A stretch of DNA of 48,124 nucleotides from Clostridia bacterium. GTDB taxonomy: Bacteria; Bacillota; Clostridia; Christensenellales; Aristaeellaceae. The translations under genes and the position numbers were made by a program. The notes under the pieces are model-generated. The model was not told the DNA's origin. It saw only the letters and a list, made by a program, of their open reading frames with translations, and searched no databases. The stretch spans positions 1 through 48,124 of the forward strand of contig JAFXZO010000091.1 of assembly GCA_017541205.1 (NCBI GenBank), read 5' to 3'. Below are positions 48,088 through 48,124 of the stretch, piece after piece; the stretch's first letter is position 1, and every line of letters starts with the position of its first letter.

Positions 48088-48124
48088 ATGCAGACCTGGC
48101 GCAGCAGTTTGGCAGGCAGGCAGG
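48088..48124 (+). CDS. Possible start of a gene cut by the window end
   Basis: ATG at 48088 opens a frame reading MQTWRSSLAGRQ to the window edge. A weak ribosome site (AAAGGG) lies before it and the promoter at 48003-48031 points to it. Only 12 codons are visible, so the call rests on position alone. Confidence 0.35.
   Translation, partial: MQTWRSSLAGRQ

Noticed and set aside
1..48124. tRNA, rRNA, CRISPR arrays, integrases or intact insertion sequences
   Set aside because: Intergenic spaces are short and none holds such a structure that I can recognise by eye.

Overview
The window is a GC-rich chromosomal stretch from a Gram-positive, anaerobe-type member of the Bacillota, most likely a gut-associated class Clostridia bacterium. 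The evidence is sigma-A promoters of the TTGACA/TATAAT type, strong AAGGAGG ribosome sites, intrinsic U-run terminators, a group II ECF transporter module, secreted SH3-repeat proteins with T/P-rich linkers, a DUF6062 protein, YlbF, and frequent TTG or GTG starts. I cannot fix the genus. No rRNA, tRNA, CRISPR array, prophage or intact insertion sequence was seen.

Left part (1-14200, mostly plus strand): the end of valS, a GNAT acetyltransferase, rsmH and rsmI overlapping by 4 bp (both modify 16S rRNA C1402), the ECF energizing module ecfA1-ecfA2-ecfT, a secreted IdeS-like cysteine protease with a proline-rich linker and an X2-like C-terminal module, a lone yajC on the minus strand, and a MoxR ATPase/DUF58/transglutaminase operon. 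On the minus strand follows a broken gene joining the head of a VTC-domain protein to the tail of a CotH-like protein.

Middle part (14450-24700, minus strand): reading from the right, pyrimidine-nucleoside phosphorylase, a secreted protein of unknown function, a 942-residue zinc-ribbon/TPR-like membrane protein, an acyltransferase, ispE, and then a three-gene cassette that looks like an RNA-repair system: a class I methyltransferase, an ATP-dependent RNA ligase and an HD-phosphoesterase/polynucleotide-kinase fusion. The cassette is the most interesting feature. Together the three proteins contain the activities needed to heal and seal cleaved RNA and possibly to mark the end by methylation.

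Right part (24900-48124): a 1033-residue seven-repeat SH3 protein with a peptidoglycan-binding domain, a BaiN/YhiN-type flavoprotein, a flavin reductase, dnaX, membrane and SPOR proteins, then an envelope cluster (DUF6062 protein, two GerMN-type lipoproteins, YlbF, MltG), an XRE regulator with a histone-H1-like tail, an N-acetylhexosamine kinase-like protein, a UlaG-like metallo-hydrolase, and a second acyltransferase. An AT-rich 500-base stretch ends at a 5'-truncated sugar ABC permease, which is followed by an AraC regulator and a large MacB/FtsX-type ABC exporter. The window ends at a promoter and the first codons of a further gene.

Two secreted-protein promoters (6001-6065 and 24776-24837) carry 11-bp-spaced direct repeats close to the WalR consensus, which hints at shared cell-wall control.
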